From: Candolleomyces eurysporus
Lineage: Eukaryota > Basidiomycota > Agaricomycetes > Agaricales > Psathyrellaceae
DNA length: 64,000 nt
Direction: 5' to 3'
Assembly: GCA_027579435.1 (NCBI GenBank)
Contig: JANBPK010000847.1
Span: 124,001-188,000 of the forward strand
In this document: in pieces, positions 35,737-47,531 of the stretch
Position numbering within the stretch: position 1 is the first letter of the stretch
Layout of the letters: the number at the start of each line of letters is the position of its first letter
Notes under the pieces: model-generated
Told to the model about the DNA's origin: nothing
Database searches by the model: none
What the model saw: the letters and a program-made list of their open reading frames with translations, nothing else
Translations under genes and position numbers: made by a program

Positions 35737-36641
35737 AAATCTCTATCGAGGGATTTTTGAGTTGTGAGTCTTCAGCGCTGGAATGAAGGTATGGTCGTGG
35801 TGTGCTGCCCCCTAGCTGTGCGTCCTCAGCCCCAAGTAAGGCTGAAGGAAGCCGACGGGGATCCAAGCGCCTCAGGATCCGTGGACAGTCTTCAACGGAA
35901 CAACGTTTCGTTTGAAGGATGTTCCCAGCGATAGGATGCTCCGGCCTGGCTATGGGTCATCACGAGGATTACAGGATCTATAAATCCTCAATGTGACTGC
36001 CCCTCGCCGCGGAGCGCCCCCCGACTTTGCCATGGAGGCTTGCCCAAGAAGATGGGCACAGCCTAGGAAGTGGCAAAGAGAATTCAAAAGCTTCGAAAAT
36101 GAAGCAACAATCCGTTTTTTGCAGTAGAGGTAGAGACATCTGACAGCCTATTTATCTTTCGTCCTTTCGACGAACTCGTAGTGGGATGGGTTTGGACTTC
36201 ACCATGGACACATTATTTATTACGGCAACGGACATTTAACATATGTACTGTACCTGTATATTTTGGATTGCGGACAGTCTCTCGCTCAATGAGTAACTTA
36301 TCTGTTTCAACATTCAAAATCCGGTCTCGCGCACTATCGCTGAAAGCAACAATTCTCGATATGTTTCAATGGATGCTGAATAAGAAATACACGCCAAAGT
36401 TTCCTGCGATTGTTGAAATCTAATGCTCCAACCCAAGCCCATGCAAAGTCCCTGCCTCCTCTATGAAGCACCCTGTGAGCCGGATAGCAGTATCCCTACC
36501 TCTCTGCCAGCGGCGGGCAAACCCCTGCCAACACATCGCGCCACAACTACCGCAAGGTCAAGAACAGTCTCCATCCTGAAAGAGAGCCGTCATAAATTAA
36601 CCAGAACGCGTACGCTGTTGAAGCGGAAGGCAAATATGAAT
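35737..36641. other. Convergent 3' spacer, no gene seen
   Basis: 905 bp between the stops of the small gene (+) and MET6 (-). Only short ORFs. It will contain both 3' UTRs and terminators. Confidence 0.55.
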
Positions 36642-39341
36642 TTAAGCGTAGTTCTGGCGAGCCCATTTGGCACCCTCGACGAGGTTGATGAGGGAGGCCT
36701 CGGTTTCCTTCCAACCACGGGTCTTGAGACCGCAGTCCTATTGATATGGAAAGTCAGCCAAGCGCAAAGAAAGATAGCAGAGGAAAACTACGCACGGGGT
36801 TGACGAAGAGGAGGGAGTCAGGGAGAATCTCAAGCATGGCCTTGAGGCGGTCCTTGATCTCCTGGTCTCCGGGAACACGAGGAGAGTGGATATCGTAGAC
36901 ACCGGGGCCAATCTGGTTGGAGTAGCCGTAGTGCTTGAAGGTGTTGAGCAGCTTCATGTCACTCTTGGAGGCCTCAATAGAGATGACATCAGCATCGAGG
37001 CGCTGAATCGAGGGGAAGATGTCGTCGAAGTCAGAGTAGCAGAAGTGAGAGTGAGTCTGCAGCTGGTCGGTGACACCCGCAGTGGCGAGCTTGAAGGAGT
37101 CGACAGCCCACTTGAGATAAGCATCCCAGTCAGCCCGGCGGAGAGGAAGCTGAAAACAACGTGTGAGAGATGAATTTGTAGACCGGATACGAATGACGGA
37201 TTAACTCACGCCTTCACGAATGGCAGGCTCATCAACCTGGATCGCGCTGATGCCAGCTTTCTCGAGATCAACGACTTCATCACGGAGAGCAAGAGCGAGC
37301 TGTTTGGATTGAAGTTCGCGAGAGACGTCGGCACGGGGGAAAGACCAGTTGAGGATGGTGACAGGACCGGTAAGCATACCCTTCATGGGGGCCTTGGTAA
37401 GGCTCTGAGCATAGCTACTCCACTTGACGGTCATGGGACCAGGGCGGGAAACGTCAGAGACGATGATGGGAGGTCGGACATAGCTAAACCGCGATCTTCA
37501 GTCATCTCACTCGAGGAGGGAGTGTCAAGCATACGCACCGAGAACCGTAGCTCTGAACCCAGCCATTCTGAGTGAAGACAAAGCCATTGAGCTGTTCACC
37601 GAAGTATTGAACCATGTCGTTACGTTCGGGTTCACCGTGGACGAGGAGATCGAGTCCAATCTTCTCTTGGAAGCGAACGACAGTCTCAACCTCTTTCTTG
37701 ATGAACTCCTCGTATTGAGCCTCGGTGAGTTCACCCTTGCCGAGCTTGGCACGGGCCTGACGAATCTCTTTGGTTTGCTAAATCACGTATGAGGACAAGG
37801 CACATTGAGGGCTGTGAAATTCCACTTACAGGGAAAGAACCAATGGTGGTGGTGGGGAACTTGGGCAGATTGAGGGCCTTGGCCTGGATCTCCTTGCGAG
37901 TAGAGAAGGGGCTCTTGCGTTCGAGCTGTTCAGGGGTGATTGCAGCCACACGCTTGCGAACGGTGTCGTCGGAGTTCTTCTCGAACGCCCGGCGCTTAGC
38001 GATCGAAGCCTTGTTGGCCTCAAGAGCGGCAGCGACGGCAGAATCCTGAGATCCAGAGAGAACGGCAGCGATAGTAGCGACCTCAGCTGCCTTTTCAAGG
38101 GCGAAAGAGAACCAATCTTTCTGTTCCTCAGTGAGCTTCTTCTCGGAAGCGAGGGTGACAGGGGTGTGGAGAAGAGAGGAGGAAGTGGCAACGATGACAC
38201 GATCAGCACCGAGGATATCGATAGCTTGTTGAGCAAGCTTGATGGCGGCTGAGAAGTCGGCCTTCCAAATGTTGCGGCCAGAGACGAGACCAAGCGAGAG
38301 GATGATGTTGGTGGACTTGATAGCGTTGGCAACATCTTCAAGCTGACCAGGGGCACGGTCAAGATCGATGTGCAACCCAGCCACGGGGAGCTTGGCAATG
38401 AAGTTGACATTGGTGTCGAGGCGGGCGAAGTAGGTAGTCAACAAGATCTTGGGAGCAACGGGAACGAGCTCGTTGTACGCGGTGGTGAACTCCTTCTCGA
38501 GCCCGGCAGCGGTGTCGAGGACGAGGATGGGCTCATCGATTTGGACCCACTCAGCTCCGGCAGCCTTCAAGTCGGAGAGGAGAGTCTTGTAGAGAGGGAG
38601 GATTTGGGCGAGGAGGCTGATAGGCTGGAAGCCAGGCTTGGCCTCCTTAGCAGCCTTGCCGAGGACAAGGAATGANGACNGGGGCCAAGGACGACNGGGG
38701 CGGGTGGTAACGCCAAGGGCCTGAGCCTCCTTGAATTCCTCAACGGCCTTGTTGAAGTTGAGCTTGAAGTCGGTTTCCTCAGAGAACTCGGGGACGACGN
38801 AATGGTAGTTGGAGTCGAACCTTATTTTTTTTTTTTTAAAAAAAAGGGATGAGTGCTATTAATAGATCTAAATGTCTCAAAGCGCTTACCATTTCTTCAT
38901 CTCGGAGGCAGGAACATCGACGCCGTCTGCCTGGCGACCACGGCCCATGGCAAAGTAGACATCGAGAGGAGAGAGACCAAGACCCTGATAGCGCTTGGGG
39001 ATGACATTGAAGGAAGCGGAGTGGTCGAGAACATGGTCGTAGAGGGAGAACTCGCCGCTATATGGTTATCAGCATCATCGTGCTTTAGATCGACGGACTG
39101 GAAAAAACATGCCTGGGAATGACATCGACGCCCCGAGCCTTGATGCTGGTCCAGCTGGTCTTCTTAACTTCAGCAGCAGCTTTGGTGAGCTCATCAGCAC
39201 TGATTTTTCCGGCCCAGTAGGCTTCGACGGCCTTCTTGACCTCACGGTTGGCACCTGCGCAGAGATAAATGATAACGCCTCGAAAACGCCGCACGAGCAC
39301 GCACCGATACGAGGGAAACCGAGGACGCTGGAGAGGACCAT
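36642..39341 (-). CDS. MET6: Cobalamin-independent methionine synthase (MET6)
   Basis: Eight exons: 39341..39305, 39254..39113, 39057..38890, 38820..37830, 37777..37539, 37483..37210, 37149..36796, 36737..36642; about 765 residues. N-terminal barrel start [21 protein letters not shown], then [20 protein letters not shown]-terminal catalytic barrel with [88 protein letters not shown] and [11 protein letters not shown] (the His and two Cys that bind zinc are present). It methylates homocysteine with 5-methyltetrahydropteroyl-triglutamate. N's at 38676, 38680 and 38696 are surplus; removing them gives TRPVVLGPVSFLVLGK. The 39112..39058 intron is GC-AG, and the 38889..38821 intron holds a T8A13 tract. 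Confidence 0.95.
38825..38845 (+). repeat. T13A8 tract inside a MET6 intron
   Basis: Thirteen T followed by eight A on the plus strand. On the coding (minus) strand the A13 run lies directly before the TAAG acceptor, where a pyrimidine tract is normal. Confidence 0.8.
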
Positions 39342-39659
39342 TTTGGAGGATGTGGGGGTGGGGAAAGAGAGAATGGGTGGAACTGACGCGACTCTGAGAT
39401 TTTTAAACGGTGGAGATGGCGAGATTATAGACACTAGCACGTGCTATGGCCCTGATAATCGATGAATCGATTGGCGGTATGTTTTTCCTCACATCGGTCC
39501 AGATTGCCATCTCGCCTATATTTCAGCCAATCAGATGCTCAGAATGCAAGTCCATATTACACGTTCACGAAACGCCAGGCAAAGAACGACTAAGAACTCC
39601 ATAACTCAATAGATATACAACACGCGCCCGAACCCATGACATGCACGCCACACCCCATT
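39342..39659. promoter_or_regulatory. MET6 promoter and kinase 3' spacer
   Basis: 318 bp. It contains the CACGTG palindrome described separately; no ORF of note. Confidence 0.55.
39435..39446. promoter_or_regulatory. CACGTG palindrome upstream of MET6
   Basis: TAGCACGTGCTA is a perfect 12-bp palindrome centred on CACGTG (39438-39443), 97 bp before the MET6 ATG. In yeast, CACGTG sites bound by Cbf1 with Met4 control methionine genes including MET6; the same role here is inference. Confidence 0.6.
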
Positions 39660-41076
39660 TCACAGTCCCTTGAGTCGCTGGTATGCCGACTTGAGCAGAT
39701 GCGCTCCTTTAGACTCCTGACCGACCTTCCCCTGAGTTTCCGCCAGGTCTTTGGAAATGAAAGAAGCGTCTACTCCTCCCATTTGTTGCGACACATCTGG
39801 CACCTCGACGTTAGGCTCGGCGGCGTTTGACGCGGGCGTAATAGGCCCTTTACTCCCATCTGAGTCGGTGCCGCTGCCGATAGACCCTGAAGGAGGAGCT
39901 GAAGACCGGGTCGGGGGAGCAGGCGGGGTAAGGAAGTCGTCCTTGGGGTGCGACCGAAACACCGGTTCACCGTCGTGCATAGTCGGCGAAGGCTCGATGT
40001 CCAAGCTGATGCCGTCTCCATAATGATACTGTTCGGAGTCGAGCGAAGAGTAGGAGGTATCGTCCGAGCCATTGGGGCTGCAAGGAGCCGTCACCGCCCC
40101 ACGTTTGTCGCCTTCAGTCGCAGTCTTGTCCTGGACTTCATAGAATGTGTCGAGAGCAACTATGTATTGACGCAATTCGGGTATGGAGATGCGCGTGACG
40201 GCAGGGAAGCGAAAAACTTGCTGCAAAAGATAGTTGATCTGACGAGAAATCGGGAGAACTTCTTTCAAGAAGTTCCTGTTCTTGGAGAAGGCAGTGAAGC
40301 AAGCATCATCATGAGTCGCTAGCCGCCACGGATTCCTGCCAGTTATCAGGTTGATGAGAACGACGCCGAGTGCCCAAATGTCATTGTGGCGGTTCGAATA
40401 GCCCTTATCTTCGCCTGTTGCGGGAGGACCGATGCACTCTAGACACGAGAAGGTCAGCATGGATCCATGAGTCCGCATGATAGAATAGCTCACCTGGGCT
40501 CATGTAGAACGCACTACCGCAGCCATAGTCCTTGGAATGGGGCCGCGAGGTAGAGAGCCCAAAATCTCCTAGGTAGATGGTCGTCCCGTCTTCCGAAAGC
40601 ATGATATTCTCCGGCTTGACGTCACGATGAAACACCCCCATGTCGTGACAGTGTTGCATAGCGTTCAAGATCTGGATGAAGATGGCCTTTATTTTCTGAG
40701 GCTGGTTGTCATAGACGCGCTTTTCTGTGATAGCACTGAACAAGTCGCCTCCGGAGTAGAGACCCATCACAACAAAGACGTAGTGGTGGTCGTGGAAGCA
40801 TTCGTAAAAGGTGACGATGTTCGGGTGGCCTGAGACATGGCGGTGAATGGAGATTTCGCGCTGCTGAAGGCGCTCCTTGTCGGAGCCGCTGGGGTGTTTC
40901 AAGAGGCATTTGATAGCGTAGTATCGCGTCTTTTCGGACGTCGCAGTGGTATCCAGAGCTCGGTAGACCTTTCCGTAGGCGCCAGCCCCTAGCTTTTCCA
41001 GAAGACGATATTGGCCATTCTTCAGGGTCCAACCTGAGAAGTCGGGCATGATGTCTGTCGCAGAGATCCGAGGCAT
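39660..41076 (-). CDS. Ser/Thr protein kinase, Ran1/Ksp1-like
   Basis: Two exons, 41076..40494 and 40438..39660; 453 residues. Complete kinase domain: Gly-loop LGAGAYGKVYRA (about residues 29-40), VAIK-type YYAIKCL, HRDVKPENIM catalytic loop, DFGLSTS, a C-rich activation segment GCGSAFYMSPE, then DIWALGVVLINLITGRNPWRLA. The short activation loop with an SxxF/YMSPE end and the NPWxxA motif place it with the fungal Ran1/Pat1, Vhs1/Sks1, Ksp1 group, which act in nutrient and developmental signalling; the exact member is unclear. The C-terminal 170 residues are Ser/Pro/Asp-rich and likely disordered. A second Met at 41049 (MPDFSGWTL) is a possible start. Divergent from xylitol dehydrogenase (394 bp apart). 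Confidence 0.88.
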
Positions 41077-41470
41077 AGTTCGACACAGGAAGGCAGACAG
41101 TAGCGGGAGCTCAGAAGTTGCAGTGGTGGAGGGGGAGGCAGAAAGGTTTCCAAAGGCGGTCTAGGACTGAGCTCAAGATAAGAGGTTGGGTTGCAGGCTG
41201 GGCCGGTCGCCGACTAGAGCAGGCCTGCCCAGCAGGCCTGAGGGGCAGCGGCAGTGATCATGGCCGTCGAAGACTAAGCGACGTGTTGTTGGACTGTGTT
41301 TGCGCGTCCGAGTCCAATGATCTTCATTTGGGCCCCAATGAGGTTGCTTTCCGACAACTCTCCGAGAAATGGGATACGGTCCGACTCTTGCTCATGGGTT
41401 AAATGTCTGACCCGACCTGAATCCCCCACATCGCTCTTTCCTTCTGCTTTGTCCCAGCTCTGCTATCAGC
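41077..41470. promoter_or_regulatory. Divergent kinase / xylitol dehydrogenase promoter
   Basis: 394 bp. GC-rich on the kinase side (GGCCTGCCCAGCAGGCCTGA near 41221 contains an inverted AGGCCTG/CAGGCCT repeat). No TATA box seen near either ATG. Confidence 0.45.
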
Positions 41471-43190
41471 ATGTGCAACAGCCACGACAATCCCTCTTTC
41501 GTTCTCCGAGGAATCGACGATGTCGTTTTTGAGGAGCGACCTATCCCTGAGGGTCCGTATTTTCATTCATGTTATCTCAGGGGTTGGACGCTGACCGAGC
41601 CATCTCTGCGGACAGTTTCGGGTGACGAGGTCCTCGTGAATGTCAAGAAAACAGGCAAGTGACTACCTGTATATATCAGATCCAATATCCCTAATCGCAA
41701 GTTGTTCAGGCATTTGTGGATCAGACGTACATCCTCTCTCCCTGTCTGCGAGATTTTAATCTGATCCGGCACCAGGTTCACTACTTGGTGGAGGGTCGAA
41801 TCGGTGACTTCGTCGTGAAAAGTCCAATGGTATATTTTTTCATCTCAATTCAATGTCCGTCCACTAATTTACTTCCAGGTCCTTGGTCATGAATCCAGTG
41901 GAATTATTACCAAAGGTGCGCAGATCTAGAAACCGTACTTAAAATCGTGCTTCTGACAATCTCCTAGTTGGCCCCAAGGTGAAACACCTGAAAGTGGGCG
42001 ACAGAGTCGCTATGGAACCAGGAGCTACTTGCCGTAAGTATCTTCATCTTCCTCGCCCCTGCCACTCCGTCCTTATACCTTAATTTCAGGCGCTTGCGAT
42101 TCCTGTAAGCTAGGCCGTTACGAGGTCAGCAAAAATTCGAACCCAGTATGTGTTATTTAGCTGACCCCCGAAACTACAGCTCTGCCCAGATATCGTGTTC
42201 GCCGCGACTCCGCCATACGATGGTACCCTTGCCCGGTACTATCGCCTTCCTGCTGATTTGGCATATCCTCTACCTGAAAACGTCACACTTGAGGATGGAG
42301 CCATGGTAAGGGTGCACGTCTCTTTGAGCTAGGCCATCTTTACCGATTTTGCGTCTCAGATGGAACCACTGTCCGTTGGAGTCCACTCTGTCTCCAACCT
42401 CGGTGGGCTGAGGGCCAACCAATCTATCGCAATTTTCGGATGCGGACCCGTTGGTTTGCTTTGCATGGCAGTCGCCAAAGCAATTGGGGCCTCTCGCATT
42501 ATTGCCGTGGACATTGTGCCTTCTCGTCTGGAGTTTGCGAAAACCTATGCCGCGACCGATGTGCATCTTCCTCCCAAGCCCCTCGAGGGAGAGAGCCGGA
42601 TGGACTACAGCAGAAGGAACGCCGAGACGATGAAGAAGGATCTGGGCATCACTGAGCGAGGACCTCAAGCCATTGACCTGGTTATCGATGCCAGTGGCGC
42701 GGAAGTCTCTATCCAAACCGGACTTTTCATCGCCAAGGCTGGTGGGACATTTGTTCAGGTACGTCGGCCGGAACTTTCATTCGACATTTGGACTCACACA
42801 TCTTATCAGGTTGGCATGGGCAATCCCAATGTCACGATTGATATCGGCGCTGTCATCACCAAAGAACTCCAGTTCAAGGGTTCCTTCAGATATGGTGTAT
42901 GTAAACTCCCAGCTCTTTCTATTTGCTTTCACCTGACGGATCTTTGGATTTGCCCTAGCCCGGAGATTATCCTTTGGCAATTAGCTTGGTCGCAGCTGGC
43001 AAGGTGGATTTGAAGCCTCTTGTCACTCACCGGTATGTGCTTCTTCGGGTTCTTCACGACAATAATCTAATTCCAAATCAGCTTCAAATTCGATGATGCC
43101 CTTGTCGCCTTCAAGGCTACCAAGGCAGGCAAGAGCGAGGATGGCAAGGGTGTTATCAAGGCGATCATCTCCGGACCTGGTGAGGAGTGA
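41471..43190 (+). CDS. Xylitol dehydrogenase (D-xylulose reductase)
   Basis: Twelve exons: 41471..41552, 41616..41654, 41710..41726, 41776..41829, 41879..41915, 41968..42033, 42090..42124, 42180..42305, 42360..42758, 42810..42896, 42959..43032, 43082..43190; 374 residues, phases close. Zinc-dependent medium-chain dehydrogenase: GICGSDVHYLVEGRIGDF (catalytic Cys), GHESSGIITKVG (His-Glu), the structural zinc site is partly kept (CRACDSCKLGRYELCPD), and the NAD site IAIFGCGPVGLLCMAVAKAIGA with VDIVPSRLE (Asp favouring NAD). SFRYGPGDYPLAISL matches sorbitol/xylitol dehydrogenases. It oxidises xylitol to D-xylulose in the pentose catabolic pathway; sorbitol or L-arabinitol is an alternative substrate. 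The intron 41655..41709 is GC-AG, and the first intron is 63 nt with no stop in frame. Confidence 0.93.
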
Positions 43191-43412
43191 TTCTGAAGCA
43201 ACATAAAGTTCTGCAACTGTTCTGGCTATATAGCTATCATTATTAAGTGTAAAGTATAAGAAGGGAATATAGAAGTGTTTTATGTGTGGCCTCGCAAACT
43301 AAGCTTTTCATGACTCGTTTCAAGCTGAAGGAGTTAGTGGCGCCGGCCCGTTCATCATGACAATCCCTCGTGAACTAATTAGGTCTCTCATCCTTCTCTT
43401 CCAATCACTTCC

Positions 43413-44777
43413 ATGGTTTTCCGGACGCGAAACTGCTTCTACTTGAGAATCTCGGAGAAGACGATTCTGCCGCTCTATGTCAGTCTATTGTTTTCAAATT
43501 TAAATGGACGTCTATCCGGCACCTTACATATATCACCCTGTGTCCAGCTTTACCTCGATGAAAGGCATTTAGATTGGATGTCGGACATCGTTTTGCAACA
43601 CGTCTTGTCCGACCTTCGACCACGGTCTGCCATTCACCACATCTTGGTCCCAGGATGAATAACGACGTGACTTTCGCTTTCAAGCATCCTCCCAAAGCTG
43701 CAAGCAGAGTCAGACTTGTTCAGCAGCTCTTCAGGCTCTTCAGCAAAGAAGACGCCCACGTCTACAGTGGATACACATAGGGGAGGTATGCCACATCCCC
43801 TAGCGCTTTGTATGATGCTCGTTGCTCATCTCGGAATCAACGAGACACGTACCAGTTTTGTTACTTCATCAGGAACGTCGAACCTCATTCTGTGGTAGTC
43901 AAGGTGAGCTTCAAACACGAAGCTGTAAACACGGTGCTGATGAAGATATATGTACTTAGACGAGAAGATTCGTCGCGGCACCTCCTCGTCAAGGACCAGC
44001 ACCTAAACCACCTAAGAAATCTCGAGGGGCGAAGCGCAAGGCTCCCGCTGCTCCTGCCCCACGAAAAAAAACGATGGAAGAAAAAGCAAGGCAGTGGGTC
44101 TAGGATGAATGATGAAATTTCAAGTGACAGTGACGATATCTACGTGTCTGGTGAGAAGTTACGCGTGTTTCCAGTGAATAACATTTGGCTGAAGGATGGC
44201 GGCCTTTTAGACAGCGATGAGGACGTTGAGATGGAAGACGAAATAGAAGTGGATTCAGATGTTCCAGAGAGTGGAAGGTAGGCTTCGCCATGCCAATCCG
44301 TTACCTGACTTCTCAACCAGAACCAGGGATGGTTTCGGACTCGAAGTCGAAGAAGAAGAGGAAAAGCCCAAGCCTTTGCTACAGCTCGGTTATCAGGGCT
44401 TTGGAATCCACGGAAAGTCCATTTGCGTGGTAGTGGAGCCATGGCCCGCCCTACCAAAAGCAAGCAAACCAGGGACAGTGAATGAATTGGGCGGGTTGCG
44501 GCCCCCACTGGCAGAAAGCTCACGCCTTTCTGTGCCCCCTCGAGCAAGGGTGACTCGAGCGGAGACACCATTGTTTCTCCCAGATGATTCCGAGCAACCT
44601 GAACTCGAAACCGCCGGTCTCTATACCATCGATGACGATGGGAGTGAGGATGAGGATCCATTCAACAATATGATGATGTTCAGTCAAGCTCTGAGGAACG
44701 CAGGCGACAATCGCCCTGGGGCAGCAGCAGACGACGAAGACATAGACGCAGCAGTTTTTTTGGGGGGATGCAGATGA
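43413..44777 (+). CDS. Acidic nuclear-type protein, incomplete model with frame breaks
   Basis: Not firmly recognised. The 3' half is clear: an exon from an AG at 43960 (TRRFVAAPPRQGPAPKPPKKSRG, basic and AT-hook-like) through a very acidic part (MNDEISSDSDDIYVSGEKL, LLDSDEDVEMEDEIEVDSD) to 44279, then 44323..44777. A47-like continuity needs one A less in the A8 run at 44064-44071, turning RKKTMEE into RKKRWKKKQGSG and joining the acidic frame. At the end, T7 at 44755-44761 gives a stop in GGCR; with six T the end is FWGDADEIREL. Upstream pieces (KAFRLDVGHRF, FAFKHPP, KEDAHVYSG, TYQFCYFIRNVEPHSVVVK) recall the ELL-associated factor (Eaf) domain, but only loosely, and their exon borders are unresolved. 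The 43413 start is a guess. Confidence 0.45.
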
Positions 44778-44828
44778 AATACGGGAGTTGTGAGTAGTGT
44801 AATTAGAGGTACATCGTACGAATGTAGT

Positions 44829-47364
44829 TTATGCCCTGCCTATTTCCTTGAGGATCTCCAGCTTTCTAGATTCTGAGACCTCCTTGAATCCGTCAACAGC
44901 CATTTCAAATGTTCCGTGACCCTCTGCTATCGCTCGCAACCGGTTGGAGTAGTCAAACATCTGTCGGAGAGGAGCAGAAGCGTGAATGACGTGTTTCATA
45001 GACGTCTGCGACCCAGTCCTTTGGTGGCCTCCGGAGGGTGAAATCCATTGCGGTGGGACGTAGACCCCTTGCTCAGAAAATGCTGATGCCTCCGATCCGT
45101 CGAAGCTGGACGACTCCTCTCCCATCTCCAAAAGCTCTCCTCCATGCTCGGTCAGGTCGTTGACGACGTTCCCAAAGCTCTTCTCCGGGACAGAGATTTT
45201 GACGTGCATATACGGCTCCAGGATGGGACCCATCCCTGCACTTCTTATGCGCGATCGCAATACTGCAACCGTAGCTGAGTTCAAGTTGGCGATTGAGATC
45301 GGAATATCCTTGGGAAGCTCGTTGACGCGTACGTAGACCTTGCTGAAGGGCAAGCTGGAATNGGGGGGAATTGGACAAGGCGGTAGCTACACCGTCTGCA
45401 ACCGCAGCAAGACGGGAGGTAGACACGGACTCGGGGGAGGGAAGAGGTTTCCCGTTTGGTCCTATAACCAAATTTCCATCCCAAACAGGGTCTCCGACTT
45501 CCTCCTCCGTCATGGGTCGAATTTCGAGAGGGATGGTCATGGAAACATGCTTTCCAGCGACTTCGGAGGACCATGTATTCCAGTTTGGCTCGGGCTCCCC
45601 CTCTCCTAGGCCTTCACGATAGCTGACTCTGCGCTGGCCAAACTCGAAATTGACGTTCCATTCGCTCCGAAGCTTGTTTTCCACAATTTCCAGATGAAGG
45701 GTGCCGAGACCATGAACCAGGATCTGTCCTTCCTGCACATCGATCCGAACCGAGGGATCCGTTCGGGTCAATGAATCCAGCGCAGCTTGTACTGGTTCTA
45801 GATCTGAATGCGAGTGGGGAATGACAGATGTGGAGACAACGGCAGGGGGAGGTGTGATGTCACGAAGAGCAGTGCGTTGTTCGTTTTTCCCGCCCAAGGA
45901 CACGAGCGTGTCGCCCGTCCTTGTGTATTTTAGACCGAGGACGACGCCAACGGAGCCAGAAGGCAGTTCATCGACCTCTTGAGCTTCGGAAGCATAGAGC
46001 AAGAGGAGCTTTGACACCTTCTCGCGCTGATTTCGACTCGCGTTAAACAAGGTGCTCTGTTTGGTGAGCTTCCCTGTTATAATGACGGTCAGTAGAAAGT
46101 GAGAAACGTAGAAGGATCAGTCTAACCTGAGTATACTCGGACAAATGTCATCCACCCGCGCTTCGGATCCCATGTCACTTTCCAAGCTAGGAGCTGCGTT
46201 GGAGGATTCCTCTCTTTGACATCGACCGGGAATACGTCCAATGGGCTTGGGAACAATTCGCCCACGTAGTCCATGAGAACCTCCGTCCCAACATGCTTGA
46301 GAGCAGACCCACAAACCACAGGCAGTATTTCATTTGTTGTGGTCGCATTGCGAAGATGGGGAAGGATTCGGCTAGGCTCTATCGCGAGATATGCAGAGGG
46401 CGAGGACGGGAGCTCGAGCAAGTATTCCATCAGCTCTTCAGAGAGCATGGAGAGATTCTCGATTAACTGAGTTCTCGCGAGGGGCAAGTGAGGGACGAGG
46501 GGATGGTCGGCGGGGAAAAGTGGGAACGCGTTCAGTTCTTCCACTGTAGTGGGGAGTGGATGTCTCGTAACCTGGCCTTCTTCATCCCATTTCCAAACGT
46601 TCCATTTGACGAGGTCGACCAATCCACTAATTCCTGGCTCTCCACGAGCGTATAGCCGGGGATCAAAGGACGATACTGGCAGTGTTAGGACGGTGGGTCG
46701 CGGATGAAAGCGATGGGCCAAGAGCGAGAGCAACGAATTCGCTAAGGAAGCTCCGGGACGGTCCAGCTTGTTGACAAACATCATGCGGGTTTTGACTTCA
46801 TACCTACAGGAAAATAAGATTAATGTTAAGGTATGACCATGGTTAGCTTACCTGAGAGACGCACCTATCCAGTTGTTGCCAAACTCCCTTGGTTTGAGCT
46901 TCCACCCCTTCAACGGCGTCCAATAAAACGACAGCACCATCTATAACGCGACTAGCGCTTTCAACTTCCATGCCAAAGTCCGCGTGTCCAGGAGTGTCGA
47001 TCAGGTTGAAAGTCCAATCCTTCCATTTCACAGGTATGCTGGCAGATTGCACAGTAATACCTCGTTCTCGCTCTACCGGAAGAAAATCTGTTGTCGTGCT
47101 TCCTGTATCAACGGAGCCCGAGCAAGCCAAGTAGGACGACGTGTATAGCACTGATTCTGTGAGCGTCGTCTTCCCGGAATCTGTGGTATTTGTGTTGAGT
47201 TCACCGTGACCAAGCGGACATATTTTACGCTTCTACTGACCTATGTGGGCAACAAGTGCCATATTTCGGAGTTTTGAGGCATCATTCTCGACAACGGTGC
47301 TGTATGCACGTCGTTCCAAGAGCCTGAAGGGCAAGCGGCAGTGACGGCAAACCGACCGCAACAT
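44829..47364 (-). CDS. MEF2: Mitochondrial elongation factor G2 (ribosome-recycling GTPase, MEF2)
   Basis: Four exons: 47364..47241, 47180..46865, 46803..46127, 46073..44829; 786 residues after removing one surplus base. The start [23 protein letters not shown] is a typical mitochondrial presequence. GTPase motifs: [14 protein letters not shown] (P-loop, AHxDSGKT), [16 protein letters not shown] (switch I), DTPGHADF, and VNKLDRPGA (NKxD). Later [16 protein letters not shown] and the domain IV/V parts [14 protein letters not shown] and [23 protein letters not shown]. It is the recycling-type EF-G of mitochondria (human GFM2), acting with mitochondrial RRF. Counting the N at 45362 as a base shifts the frame ([12 protein letters not shown]); dropping it gives [16 protein letters not shown]. 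Divergent from ICMT, 167 bp apart. Confidence 0.92.
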
Positions 47365-47531
47365 AGACTGACTTTCCGTTCCGTTGAAGGTCAAAGCAGG
47401 AACAGTTTTGGTTGACGTCAGGATGCTTAGTCATCAATACATTGGGACCAACAGAAGTAAATACCGAGTTTATTGTCTACAGGCTGGTCATTGTGTCACA
47501 GTAACGATGTATCCTCTCTTCCAGAGCCACC

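Noticed and set aside
35880..35935. Heat-shock-element-like GAA/TTC pattern
   Set aside because: Lies downstream of the small gene in a convergent 3' spacer, so a promoter role is unlikely.
44140..44661. 173-codon minus-strand ORF opposite the acidic gene
   Set aside because: Shadow of the acidic coding strand (Ser/Arg-rich by complement).
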